A stretch of DNA of 64,000 nucleotides, taken from Paraburkholderia flagellata. GTDB lineage: Bacteria; Pseudomonadota; Gammaproteobacteria; Burkholderiales; Burkholderiaceae. The notes beneath the pieces are model-generated. The model did not search any database. It saw nothing but the letters and a program-made list of their open reading frames with translations, and was not told the origin of the DNA. Made by a program: the position numbers and the translations under genes. This document shows positions 55,919 to 64,000 of this stretch, piece by piece. The stretch lies in assembly GCF_021390645.1 (NCBI RefSeq), contig NZ_JAJEJT010000005.1, positions 558,001 through 622,000 on the forward strand, read 5' to 3'. Each line of letters starts with the position of its first letter. Positions within the stretch are counted from its first letter, which is position 1.

Positions 55919-56803
55919 TCACGCTGCCTGTTGAGCAAACCATTGGAGGATGCGTTGGCGCGCCGGATGCAGCGCTCCAGCGGTTTGCAGCCAAAGCACA
56001 TAGACTCCGGTGGTCTTTAGCGGCGTGCCGAAGGGAACGATCAGCTTGCCGCGACCAATCGCTTCCTGCGCCAGAGTCAAATCCGTCATGGCGACACCCA
56101 ATCCGCGGCTGGCTGCATCCATTGCCAGTTCGTCCAGATTGAAGGTCATGTGCCGGTAGTCGACGTCGTCCGCCTTCCCCTGCGCCTGAAGCCAGCGCTT
56201 CCACTCGTGGTGCCCGGTCGAGCCGTGAATCAGGGTGTACTTGTCCAACTCGTCCAGCGTGGCCGGAGCCTCCTTGCCGCCGACGAGGGAAGGCGCGCAA
56301 ACCGGCACGAGAGACTCTTCGAAGAGTGTGAGGAACGAAGGGTCCGTGCGCATTTCGGGGAGGTAAAGGATGTAGGCATCGCACTCGCCCGATGGATCGA
56401 CCGTCTCGGTCGCAACCGTCTCAATCGACAGTGACAGATCGGGGCATTGCACATAGAAGTCGACCATGCGCGGCAATAGCCAGCGAACCGCTACCGATAC
56501 GAATATGCGAATGCGGAATGGCCTGTCCCGCCGCGTGAGGTGCTCATTGAGCATCCGTAACTCGCCGAGCACCTTGCGCGCAACGTCGAGCACCGCCTTG
56601 CCGTGCTCGGTCAGCTGCATGCTGCGGCTGTTGCGAACGAGCAGCGGCGCGCCGTAATGGCTTTCCAGTTGCTGAATCTTCCTGCTTACCGCGCTCTGGG
56701 TCAGATGCAGCTTTTCCGCCACTTCGGTAAAGCTGGCCGACTCCGCCACCAAAGCGAGTGCCTGAAGGGCCTGGAGAGAGGGCGGACGATAAATCTTATC
56801 CAT
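55919..56803 (-). CDS. LysR family regulator (GcvA-like)
   Basis: Predicted 294-residue LysR regulator. The start MDKIYRPPSLQALQALALVAE and the helix-turn-helix SFTEVAEKLHLTQSAVSRKIQ resemble the GcvA group, which often controls amino-acid genes. The effector domain ends normally. It is divergent from the FAD oxidoreductase and polyamine-binding protein genes across 94 bases and is the likely regulator of that pair. Confidence 0.87.
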   Translation of the reverse strand: MDKIYRPPSLQALQALALVAESASFTEVAEKLHLTQSAVSRKIQQLESHYGAPLLVRNSRSMQLTEHGKAVLDVARKVLGELRMLNEHLTRRDRPFRIRIFVSVAVRWLLPRMVDFYVQCPDLSLSIETVATETVDPSGECDAYILYLPEMRTDPSFLTLFEESLVPVCAPSLVGGKEAPATLDELDKYTLIHGSTGHHEWKRWLQAQGKADDVDYRHMTFNLDELAMDAASRGLGVAMTDLTLAQEAIGRGKLIVPFGTPLKTTGVYVLWLQTAGALHPARQRILQWFAQQAA

Positions 56804-56897
56804 GCGTTTTTTGAATACTTGAATGAATTAATAACGCTGGATAACCCACCCAGCTCCCAATATATTGGCGCGAACCCAAAGGTATTCTCACGCAAGA

Positions 56898-58262
56898 ATG
56901 CCAATTATTCATGATTCAGACAATTGCATCCCCACGCTTCGTGGTAGGAGACGTGCTTTGATCGAAAATATCTGCGGCTGGATCGCGCAGGCAGGTAGCT
57001 CGCCAGTCGATGCGGCCCTCAAAGGAACTCAGCAAGCCGATTGGCTCGTGATTGGGGGCGGTTTCACGGGACTGGCCACGGCGCATACGCTCGCCGAACT
57101 GCACCCGCAATCGCGCATCGTTATCGTTGACCGGCAGCGCGCGGCTCAAGGCGCATCGGCGCGCAATTCCGGTTTCGTGGTCGCGTACGAGCGGCCCGAA
57201 CCCGAGGAACTGGGCGGCAAGCCATTCAATGAGCAATACCATCGCGTGACGGCAATCGGCAAAGCGGCAAGCGACGAGGTGAGCCGACGCGTGAGCACCC
57301 TCGGCATCGAGTGCGATCTGAGCCGCGACGGCTACTTCTTCGCCGTCCATGATCCGGCGAAACTTGCACAGGCGGAAGCCCAGGTGCGAACCCTGCGGGA
57401 AGCCGGGGCGAGTGCCGAACTACTGGAAGGCCCGGCGTTGTCGCAGCGATTGGGGACGTCTTTCTACAAGGCAGGAATATGGTGCGGCGGCGGTAACGGC
57501 CTGCTGCAACCGGCCAGGTACGCCAAGGGGTTGCGGGACACGTTGCCCGGGAATGTATGGCTCCGTGAGAACACGGAAATCGTTGGCTTCGAGCGGATGT
57601 ATGGCGGGAAGATTCGCGCGCGCTCGCACGACGGCGACATCGAAGCTGGGCAGGTCATCATTTGTGTCGGTGCCTTTTTGCAGAGAGTCGGGGTGAGAGA
57701 CCGCGCGGTATTCCCGCTCGAACTGAGTGCGTCGCTCACCCGGCCGCTGAACGAAGAGGAGCACGCCCGGCTGGGTAACGCGACCGCGTGGGGCGTGCTG
57801 TCGACCCGGGTTGCCGGCGCCACTGTACGGCTGACGCCCGACCGGCGCCTCATGATTCGCAATACGGTGGAGTATCGCCATCGAGATCTCGTGGGCCGCT
57901 CACTCGAGGCTCGAAGGGACCGTCATCTGCGAGGAATGCAGCGCCGGTTCCCTTGGGTCACCAGCGAACACCTGCAATTCACCTGGACCGGCCACCTGAG
58001 CGCGACACGATCCGGGGAGCCGCGGTTCGCGAAGCTCGAACGAGGTGTCTATGCCGCTGCTGGATGCAATGGTTCCGGCGTGGCGCGCGGCACCCTATGG
58101 GGGCGACTGCTGGCGGAAATGGCGTCGGGAGGCCAGTCGGCGTTGCTGACGGCCGTCCTCGACCACGCCAGACCAGGCTGGGTGCCTCCAAGCCCGTTCT
58201 TCGACGTCGGCGCCACAATCCGTTTGCAGTACGAATCGTATCGTGCTGAAACCGAATCGTGA
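56898..58262 (+). CDS. FAD-dependent amine oxidoreductase (DAO family)
   Basis: Predicted 454-residue flavoprotein. The dinucleotide-binding site ADWLVIGGGFTGLATAHTLAE (residues about 47-67) is followed by an acidic strand end IVIVDR and the GASARNSGFV flavin motif typical of PuuB/PuuR-neighbour gamma-glutamylputrescine oxidase and related DAO enzymes; the end AAGCNGSGVARGTLWGRLLAE matches too. The ATG at 56898 is preferred; an upstream TTG is also in frame. It precedes a PotF-like binding protein gene after 68 bases, so oxidation of putrescine, a conjugated polyamine or a related amine is likely. Confidence 0.82.
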   Translation: MPIIHDSDNCIPTLRGRRRALIENICGWIAQAGSSPVDAALKGTQQADWLVIGGGFTGLATAHTLAELHPQSRIVIVDRQRAAQGASARNSGFVVAYERPEPEELGGKPFNEQYHRVTAIGKAASDEVSRRVSTLGIECDLSRDGYFFAVHDPAKLAQAEAQVRTLREAGASAELLEGPALSQRLGTSFYKAGIWCGGGNGLLQPARYAKGLRDTLPGNVWLRENTEIVGFERMYGGKIRARSHDGDIEAGQVIICVGAFLQRVGVRDRAVFPLELSASLTRPLNEEEHARLGNATAWGVLSTRVAGATVRLTPDRRLMIRNTVEYRHRDLVGRSLEARRDRHLRGMQRRFPWVTSEHLQFTWTGHLSATRSGEPRFAKLERGVYAAAGCNGSGVARGTLWGRLLAEMASGGQSALLTAVLDHARPGWVPPSPFFDVGATIRLQYESYRAETES

Positions 58263-58330
58263 GAACAACGGTTGCCCACGACGGACCCCTTTCTCTACCC
58301 CCGTAACTTGCCCGAAAAAAGGACAGCACG

Positions 58331-59461
58331 ATGAGCGTTTCCCACTCCGGATCTCGATTCAGGCGAGCGGTCTTCGCGAGTCTGTTCATGACGGCTGCCG
58401 TGGCCGCATGGACGGCGCCTCCCGCCCGCGCGGCGGATACCGAGCTGAATGTGTACAACTGGTCGGACTACATTGCGAAAGACACGATCCCGAACTTTGA
58501 GAAGCAGACCGGCATTCACGTTCGATACGACAACTACGACAGCAACGATACATTGCAGGCCAAATTGCTCGCTGGCAACTCGGGCTACGATATCGTCGTG
58601 CCGACGTCGAACTACATGGGCGCGCAGATCCAGGCCGGCGTGTATCAGAAGCTCGACAAGTCGAAGCTGCCGAACCTGAAGAACCTGAGCCCGACGCTGA
58701 TGCAGATGGTCGCGGGCGCCGACCCGGGCAATCAGTACGGCGTGCCTTGGGCGTTTGCGGTAATCGGCATCGGCTACAACGCGCAGGCTGTGCAGAAGGC
58801 GCTCGGCGCGAACGCGCCCGTTGACAGTTGGGCACTCGTCTTCGATCCTGCGAATCTCGCGAAGCTCAAAGGCTGCGGCGTTTCTTTCCTCGACGAGTCG
58901 ATCGACGTCTTTGCGGCAGCGCTGCAATACATGCACAAGGATCCGAACAGCACGAATCCAGCCGACTATCAGGCCGCATATGAGATGCTGAGGAAAGTCC
59001 GGCCCTACGTGACCGAGTTCAACTCGTCCGGCTACATCAACGATCTCGCCAACAATGACATTTGCGTTTCGATCGGCTTTGCCGGCGATGTCGGCATCGC
59101 GCATCGGCGCAGTGTGGATGCGAAACGTTCGTATGACATCAGATTCTTGAACGTCAAGGAGGGTGGTCTGGTCGCCTTTGACATGATGACGATTCCGAAA
59201 GACGCGCCGCATCCGGAGGCGGCGCTCCAGTGGATCAACTACATCGAGGATCCGAAGGTGAACGCCGCTATCACCAACGAAGTGTATTACCCGACCGCGA
59301 ACGTGCCGGCGCGCAAATTCGTGACGCCTGCGATCGCGCAGGACTTGTCAGTCTATCCGCCGGACGATGTATTCAAGAAGATGACGTTGATGAAACCGAA
59401 GCCTGTCGAGATTCTTCGACTCGAAAACAGGTTGTGGACGCAACTGAAAACCGTTCATTGA
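58331..59461 (+). CDS. Polyamine ABC transporter substrate-binding protein (PotF-like)
   Basis: Predicted 376-residue periplasmic binding protein. A Tat/Sec-type signal (RRAVFASLFMTAAVAAW, cleavage near ARAAD) is followed by ELNVYNWSDYIAKDTIPNFEK, the signature start of PotD/PotF, then GYDIVVPTSNYMGAQ and YGVPWAFAVIGIGYNAQAV. Ligand-contact Trp/Asp residues of PotF appear kept (NWSDY). Full length. AAGGACAG precedes the ATG. No ATPase or permease gene follows, so it must use components encoded elsewhere or serve as an orphan. It is probably cotranscribed with the amine oxidoreductase. Confidence 0.9.
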   Translation: MSVSHSGSRFRRAVFASLFMTAAVAAWTAPPARAADTELNVYNWSDYIAKDTIPNFEKQTGIHVRYDNYDSNDTLQAKLLAGNSGYDIVVPTSNYMGAQIQAGVYQKLDKSKLPNLKNLSPTLMQMVAGADPGNQYGVPWAFAVIGIGYNAQAVQKALGANAPVDSWALVFDPANLAKLKGCGVSFLDESIDVFAAALQYMHKDPNSTNPADYQAAYEMLRKVRPYVTEFNSSGYINDLANNDICVSIGFAGDVGIAHRRSVDAKRSYDIRFLNVKEGGLVAFDMMTIPKDAPHPEAALQWINYIEDPKVNAAITNEVYYPTANVPARKFVTPAIAQDLSVYPPDDVFKKMTLMKPKPVEILRLENRLWTQLKTVH

Positions 59462-59490
59462 TGGCGGGAAATTCGGGGGGGCGGCTGAAC

Positions 59491-59513
59491 CCAATGAGCT
59501 GTCGGTTCATTGG
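59491..59513 (+). terminator. Weak hairpin after the binding-protein gene
   Basis: CCAATGA (59491-59497) and TCATTGG (59507-59513) can form a 7-bp stem 30 bases after the PotF-like gene. No T-tract follows, so terminator function is uncertain. Confidence 0.3.
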
Positions 59514-59671
59514 CGCGGCGCGGCTTTCGAGCCGTGGCGGCTTCTGTGAATCGGACGGGTACGGGGCCGCGCCGCAGATTTATCGTGCGGGAATGACGCA
59601 CGGACGGAAAGAGAAGAACTGGTAAGGGGCGATATCCACAGGGGACTGCCGGCCGGCGAGGAAGCGTCGCG

Positions 59672-60625
59672 CTAGATCAATAGTTCCAGCGTCTCGAACA
59701 AGGCGAGGTCTTCTTTTTTCGCAGACCTCGCATGCCGGCGGATGACATCAAGCAGACACTCGACGAAAGCGACTGCCGCATTGCTCAGGGTGCTGCTTCG
59801 ACGCGTGACGATCCCCAGTTGTCGGGGCTCGAACACTTCGCGTAACGCGAGCGGCCGCAGGCGGCCTCCGAACGGCGGCACGTGGCTCAGGATCGTCGGG
59901 CTCCACGTGCACATGTCGGCGTGCTCGACCATGGTCTGCAGCATCGCCACCGATTGGGCGCGCACGATGCGGCGTTCGTCGATCTGCGCGCCATGGCGCG
60001 TGAACAGATAGTCCAGCAGATTGCTCTCTGAGTCCGGCGCGAAGTTCAACACCCAGTCCTCGTCGAGTAGCTCGTGGATAGAGCGTGCCCGCGCTTTCCG
60101 ATGCCCCTCGCGAACCATCACCGACGATTCATAAGTCAGTATGGGCTCACATGCGAATTCCTGCATGCTCGCGCCGGGCTGCAACTGGCCAACGGCAAAG
60201 TCCATGGAGCCTTCACGCAGCAGCGGCTGAGCAACCGCCATCAACCCTTCGAACAGTTCGAGACGGATATCCGGCAAGCGCTTGCGAAAGCGCTGAACGG
60301 CCTCAGCCAGGAAGGTCAGCGTAATCCACGGCGTGACGCCTACCATGAGCCTGCCGTCCACGCGCCCCCGCAGGCGTTCCAGGTCACTGTGCGCGTGCTC
60401 GAGCTGGTTGAGAACAAGCCGGGCATGCGTGAGGAGCACCTTGCCGTGCGCGGTGAACGTGATACCTTCAGGCGCGCGGATCAGCAGCGGCAATCGCTCC
60501 GCCGCCTCCAGTTCGCGCAGCGCGCGCGTCACGGCGGCCTGCGAAAGCCCGAGCGCGCGGGCGGCGCCGCGAATGCTTCCGGAGTCAGCGCTCGCGACGA
60601 GCGCTTCCAGTTGATGCAGTTTCAT
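59672..60625 (-). CDS. LysR family transcriptional regulator
   Basis: Predicted 317-residue LysR regulator with the helix-turn-helix SIRGAARALGLSQAAVTRALRE after MKLHQLEALVASADSG and a complete effector domain. It is divergent from the M20 hydrolase gene across 131 bases that contain a perfect 19-base palindrome, so it most likely regulates the hydrolase and binding-protein genes. Confidence 0.88.
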   Translation of the reverse strand: MKLHQLEALVASADSGSIRGAARALGLSQAAVTRALRELEAAERLPLLIRAPEGITFTAHGKVLLTHARLVLNQLEHAHSDLERLRGRVDGRLMVGVTPWITLTFLAEAVQRFRKRLPDIRLELFEGLMAVAQPLLREGSMDFAVGQLQPGASMQEFACEPILTYESSVMVREGHRKARARSIHELLDEDWVLNFAPDSESNLLDYLFTRHGAQIDERRIVRAQSVAMLQTMVEHADMCTWSPTILSHVPPFGGRLRPLALREVFEPRQLGIVTRRSSTLSNAAVAFVECLLDVIRRHARSAKKEDLALFETLELLI

Positions 60626-60654
60626 GGGGGGGCGGACGCAGCGGACGGTGCCGG

Positions 60655-60673
60655 TGACAACGAAAGGTTGTCA
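60655..60673. promoter_or_regulatory. Candidate LysR operator
   Basis: TGACAACGAAAGGTTGTCA is a perfect inverted repeat with 7-base arms, 30 bases upstream of the LysR ATG in the divergent interval. It fits a regulator dimer site for this gene pair. Confidence 0.55.
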
Positions 60674-60756
60674 TCATAACAAAACACTGGCTGTTCGCTG
60701 GAATTTGCTCTGCATACGATTCGCTCCACGATGCAAGGACCGGTGGAGGAGAGGAA

Positions 60757-61926
60757 TTGAGCAGACAGTGGGTTTTGCCAGAGGTGGCGGCAATCGAGAC
60801 CGAAATGATTGCGTTGCGCCGCGAGTTGCACGCGCAGCCCGAACTCGGTTTTGAAGAACACGCGACCAGCGCGCTTGTTGCCGCGAAGCTCCAGGAGTGG
60901 GGCTATCGCGTCACGCGCGGTGTCGGCGGCACGGGAGTAGTCGGGACGATCGAGCGCGGGGGAGGGTTCAACCTCGGTCTGCGCGCCGACATGGATGCGT
61001 TGCCTGTACGCGAGGAGACGGGGTTGCCCTATGCGAGCCATCGCGACGGCGTCATGCATGCCTGCGGCCACGACGGCCACACTGCGATGCTGCTGGCCGC
61101 TGCACGGTGCCTCGCTGAAATGACGCAGTGGCGTGGCACCCTGCATTTGATATTTCAGCCGGCCGAGGAGGGCTTGGGCGGTGCGCTCAAAATGATCGAG
61201 GACGGCCTGTTCGAGCACTTTCCCTGCGACGCCGTCTTCGCGATGCACAACGTGCCGGGCTTTCCGGCTGGCCGGATCGGCTTTCACAGCGGCGCGTTCA
61301 TGGCATCGGCGGACGAAGTGACGATTCGCGTGATCGGCCGTGGCGGACATGCGGCCGCGCCCCAGCAGACGATCGACCCAGTCGTGGTCGGCGCCTCGAT
61401 CGTGATGGCGCTGCAGAGCGTGGTGTCGCGCAACGTGGCGCCGCACGATCAGGCCGTTGTGAGCGTCGGCGCGCTGCATGCGGGGAGCGCCTCGAACGTC
61501 ATCGCACCGCACGCCGATCTGCAACTGAGCGTGCGGGCGCTTTCGGCGCGGGTGCGCGCGCTGCTCGAGCGGCGCATCCGCGAAGTCGCCGAAGGGCAGG
61601 CCAGGAGCTATGGCGCGTGTGTGGAGATCGACTATCGGCATTGTTACCCGGTGCTCGTCAATCACTGCGACGAGACCGAGTTGGCGCGCCGCGTCGCGCT
61701 CGAATGGGGTGGCGCGCAGATGCTGATTGACGACCTTCGCCCGCTCATGGCGAGCGAGGATTTCGCGTACATGCTGGAGCGCTGCCCGGGCAGCTATCTC
61801 TCGATCGGCAACGGGGAAGGCGCGCAGCATTGCTCGCTCCACAACCCCGGCTACGACTTCAACGACTCGAGCCTCGCCGTTGGCGCGAGCTACTGGGTGA
61901 AGCTCGCGGAACACATTCTGCAGTAA
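60757..61926 (+). CDS. M20 family amidohydrolase (hippurate hydrolase/aminoacylase-like)
   Basis: Predicted 389-residue metallohydrolase. The M20D signature is clear: RRELHAQPELGFEE, RADMDALPV, MHACGHDGHTAML with ligands near Cys103, His105 and the catalytic Asp, then FQPAEEGLGGA with Glu137-Glu138, and the dimerisation lid domain with GRGGHAA. It cleaves N-acyl amino acids or amides in the cytoplasm. The start is a TTG with GGAGGAGAGGAA directly upstream; no better start exists. The next gene (39 bases on) encodes an amino-acid binding protein, so release of a free amino acid from an imported conjugate is likely. Confidence 0.88.
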   Translation: MSRQWVLPEVAAIETEMIALRRELHAQPELGFEEHATSALVAAKLQEWGYRVTRGVGGTGVVGTIERGGGFNLGLRADMDALPVREETGLPYASHRDGVMHACGHDGHTAMLLAAARCLAEMTQWRGTLHLIFQPAEEGLGGALKMIEDGLFEHFPCDAVFAMHNVPGFPAGRIGFHSGAFMASADEVTIRVIGRGGHAAAPQQTIDPVVVGASIVMALQSVVSRNVAPHDQAVVSVGALHAGSASNVIAPHADLQLSVRALSARVRALLERRIREVAEGQARSYGACVEIDYRHCYPVLVNHCDETELARRVALEWGGAQMLIDDLRPLMASEDFAYMLERCPGSYLSIGNGEGAQHCSLHNPGYDFNDSSLAVGASYWVKLAEHILQ

Positions 61927-61965
61927 CCATCGAAGCAACTGAAACTAGAGGAAGGAGACTGGCAA

Positions 61966-62760
61966 ATGAAGAAATGGACGATGGCGCTCTCGCTGGCACT
62001 CGCGGCGGCTGCAACGGCGGCCCCGGCGCATGCGGTAGACCTGAAGGGACGGGAGATTCGGCTCGCCGTCGACCCAACCTATCCGCCGCTCGAATACAAG
62101 ACGCCCGACGGCAAGCTCACGGGCTTCGGCGTCGATATTGCCAACGCATTGTGCGCGCAGTTGAACGCGCGTTGTGTCTGGGTGGAAACGAGTTTCGACG
62201 GCATGATTCCGGGTCTGCTTGCGCGCAAATTCGACGTGATCTCGTCATCCATGACGATCACGCCGAAGCGCATGGAGCAGATTGCGTTCTCGAACAAGAT
62301 TTCGAATGCGCCCGCGCGCCTCGTGGTGCGACGCGGTTCCTCACTGCTGCCCGACGCCGGTTCGCTGAAGGGCAAACGAGTGGGTGTCGAGCAGGGCACG
62401 AGCCAGGAAGACTACGCACGCGCCAGGTGGCAGCCGGCCGGCGTGGAAGTCGTCGCCTACCAGAACCAGGACCAGGTCTACGCTGATCTGGTCTCGGGGC
62501 GGCTCGATGCGGCGTTCCAGGCATCCATTGAAGCCAGTGACGGTTTTCTGAAGAAGCCCGAAGGCAAGGACTTCGAGTTCGCGGGGCCGGCGATGGATGA
62601 CCCGAAGTACTTCGGTCAGGGCGACGGCCTCGGTCTGCGCAAGCAGGACGTCGCGCTTCGAGAGGCATTCAATCAGGCGCTCGCCGAGATCCTCGCGAAT
62701 GGCACTTACGCCCGCATCAACAAGAAATATTTCGACTTCGACATTTACGGCGCGAAGTAA
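61966..62760 (+). CDS. Polar amino-acid ABC transporter substrate-binding protein
   Basis: Predicted 264-residue periplasmic binding protein of the lysine/arginine/ornithine/histidine (family 3) type. Signal peptide MKKWTMALSLALAAAATAAP ends near AHAVD. Family marks are IRLAVDPTYPPLEYKTPDGK, LTGFGVDIANALCAQL, the DGMIPGLLARKFDVISSSMT segment and KGKRVGVEQGTSQEDYA. No permease or ATPase gene is linked, as with the PotF-like gene. AAGGAG lies before the ATG. It is probably cotranscribed with the M20 hydrolase and may bring in the N-acyl or free amino acid substrate. Confidence 0.9.
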   Translation: MKKWTMALSLALAAAATAAPAHAVDLKGREIRLAVDPTYPPLEYKTPDGKLTGFGVDIANALCAQLNARCVWVETSFDGMIPGLLARKFDVISSSMTITPKRMEQIAFSNKISNAPARLVVRRGSSLLPDAGSLKGKRVGVEQGTSQEDYARARWQPAGVEVVAYQNQDQVYADLVSGRLDAAFQASIEASDGFLKKPEGKDFEFAGPAMDDPKYFGQGDGLGLRKQDVALREAFNQALAEILANGTYARINKKYFDFDIYGAK

Positions 62761-62861
62761 CGGGGCGAAAAGCACTCGCGCGGATGAACGGTCCGCCGGT
62801 GGTGAGTGCAGTCCGAAAATTGCCATTTATATATTTTGTATAACTAAATAATGGAAACAAG

Positions 62862-64000
62862 ATGAGAAAAGTCATTTCAGCTGCGTTGCTGTGCGGCGTG
62901 ACCATCCCGGCCCTCGCGCAGAGCTCGGTGACGCTGTATGGCGTGATCGATGAGGGGATCGATTTCACCAACAACGTTGGCGGCCACCAGGTCTATGAAA
63001 TGACGAGTGGCTACGCGCAAGGGAGCCGTTGGGGCTTGAAGAGTACCGAAGACCTGGGGGGCGGGCTGAGCACCGTCTTTCAGCTCGAAAACGGTTTCAA
63101 TACGGGTAACGGCACGCTTGCGCAGGGAGGCCGTATGTTCGGCCGCCAGGCATTCGTGGGTCTCGCCAGCGAGCGCTACGGCACGCTCACGTTTGGCCGG
63201 CAGTACGATTCCGTGGTTGACTATCTCGCACAGACCACGGCGAACGGGAACTGGGGTGGCTACCTGTTCTCGCACCCATATGACAATGACAATACTGATA
63301 ACACGTTCCGCTTGAACAACACGGTCAAATACGCGAGCCCGACAATCGGCGGCTTCTCGTTTGGCGGTACGTATAGTTTTAGCAACGATACCGGATTTGC
63401 AAATAATCGCGCGATGAGCGCCGGCGCGCAATACTCGACTGGTGGGTGGCTTTTCGCGGCAGCGTACCTGCGCGCCGACAACCCGACCACGACCGCAGGC
63501 GGCGCCATCGCAAGCTCAGGTGGGTCGCTCGGCCCCGATGGCAATTTTGTTTCGTCTACGCTGCAGATCTTCGGTGCGGGCGTCAACTATACAGTTGGCT
63601 CCGCGACCCTCGGCTTCACGTATACGAATACGCAAATCGATCATCCCACGGCGAATGTGGCCTACCTGAGCAGCGCGGAAACGATCCAGCCTGTCACCGG
63701 CCCGCTGGCAGGCGGTACGCTCAACGCGCTGAAGTATCAGAATTTCGAGCTCAACGGCAAGTACCAGTTCACGCCGGCCTTCTTCGTTGGTGCAGAGTAT
63801 GCCTATACGCTGGAACATTACGAGGCGACGACGGGCACGATGAAACCGGACGTCCACACGTTCGGTCTGATGGCCGACTACAATCTGTCGAAACGGACAG
63901 ATGTTTACCTGCAGGGGGTATATCAGCTGGTGACCGGGGACGCGACAGGTTCGTCGCTCGATCGCGCGTACGTGCCAGGCGCACAAGACCTTTCTTCAAC
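62862..64000 (+). CDS. Outer-membrane porin, 3' end outside the window
   Basis: The frame opens at the ATG at 62862 (GGAAACAAG upstream) and stays open to the window edge, giving 379 codons so far. Signal peptide MRKVISAALLCGVTIPALAQ, then SSVTLYGVIDEGIDFTNNVG, SRWGLKSTEDLGGGLSTVFQ, YGTLTFGRQYDSVVDY and repeated strand pairs of a Burkholderia-type porin; TDVYLQGVYQL lies near the expected last strands. It is related to the porin at 6578-7714. It may be the last gene of the M20-binding protein operon and supply outer-membrane uptake. Confidence 0.9.
   Translation, partial: MRKVISAALLCGVTIPALAQSSVTLYGVIDEGIDFTNNVGGHQVYEMTSGYAQGSRWGLKSTEDLGGGLSTVFQLENGFNTGNGTLAQGGRMFGRQAFVGLASERYGTLTFGRQYDSVVDYLAQTTANGNWGGYLFSHPYDNDNTDNTFRLNNTVKYASPTIGGFSFGGTYSFSNDTGFANNRAMSAGAQYSTGGWLFAAAYLRADNPTTTAGGAIASSGGSLGPDGNFVSSTLQIFGAGVNYTVGSATLGFTYTNTQIDHPTANVAYLSSAETIQPVTGPLAGGTLNALKYQNFELNGKYQFTPAFFVGAEYAYTLEHYEATTGTMKPDVHTFGLMADYNLSKRTDVYLQGVYQLVTGDATGSSLDRAYVPGAQDLSS

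Noticed and set aside
60622..61938. Minus-strand frame of 438 codons
   Set aside because: Antisense to the M20 hydrolase, which has all metal ligands in the plus frame.
1..64000. tRNA, rRNA and known riboswitch genes
   Set aside because: By eye I found no cloverleaf with the conserved T-arm sequence, no rRNA segments and no familiar riboswitch core. A covariance-model search would be decisive.

Overview
The window looks like part of a secondary replicon (chromid or megaplasmid) of a Burkholderia-group betaproteobacterium (Paraburkholderia, Caballeronia or a relative). The reasons are GC-rich coding DNA, typical Burkholderia porins, many LysR/AraC/MocR regulators, H-NS-like proteins with the betaproteobacterial C-terminal motif, and a complete replication and partition module: ParA, ParB, iterons, a DnaA box and a Rep initiator. 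Assignment is by reading proteins and motifs only; no database search was run.

Region 1 (about 0.6-20.6 kb) is a dense catabolic block. It holds a glutarate hydroxylase of the GlaH/CsiD family beside an FMN-dependent 2-hydroxyacid dehydrogenase, with a divergent LysR gene; an AraC gene; a MocR gene; a minus-strand operon hyuB-hyuA-NCS1 permease-porin; a LysR gene; and a divergent plus-strand operon pxpA-biotin carrier-biotin carboxylase-pxpB-pxpC-NCS1 permease. Both hydrolase sets belong to families that open cyclic amides with ATP. The simplest joint reading is uptake of a lactam, 5-oxoproline-like or hydantoin-like compound through porin and NCS1 carriers, ring opening, and (if the product is 5-aminovalerate) entry into glutarate, L-2-hydroxyglutarate and 2-oxoglutarate.

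Region 2 (about 20.7-31.3 kb) is the replicon core. Gene remnants are followed by 2.5 kb of non-coding DNA with four copies of a 13-bp palindrome (candidate parS), then parB and parA on the minus strand with a clear terminator, an origin with at least ten 17-bp iterons in two opposed groups plus a DnaA box, and rep on the plus strand. A convergent membrane-anchored double AAA+ ATPase gene, broken by one frameshift, follows, with two small genes in front of it.

Region 3 (about 31.3-49.9 kb) is sparse accessory DNA: small hypothetical genes, two H-NS family proteins (one with a histone H1-like tail), a truncated IS110 transposase, a DUF1016 remnant, a LuxR-type regulator, a superinfection-immunity-like membrane protein, a YHS-domain remnant, a PiT phosphate transporter, a 24-residue membrane peptide, a tyrosine recombinase with an in-frame stop, and a secreted TIGR03118-type protein.

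Region 4 (about 49.9-64 kb) returns to metabolism: a zinc alcohol dehydrogenase, a secreted phosphoesterase, an intact IS1182-family element with visible inverted repeats, and amine/amino-acid genes. These are a DAO-type oxidase with a PotF-like binding protein, and an M20 amidohydrolase with a polar amino-acid binding protein and a second porin that runs off the window end. LysR genes sit divergently in front of both sets.
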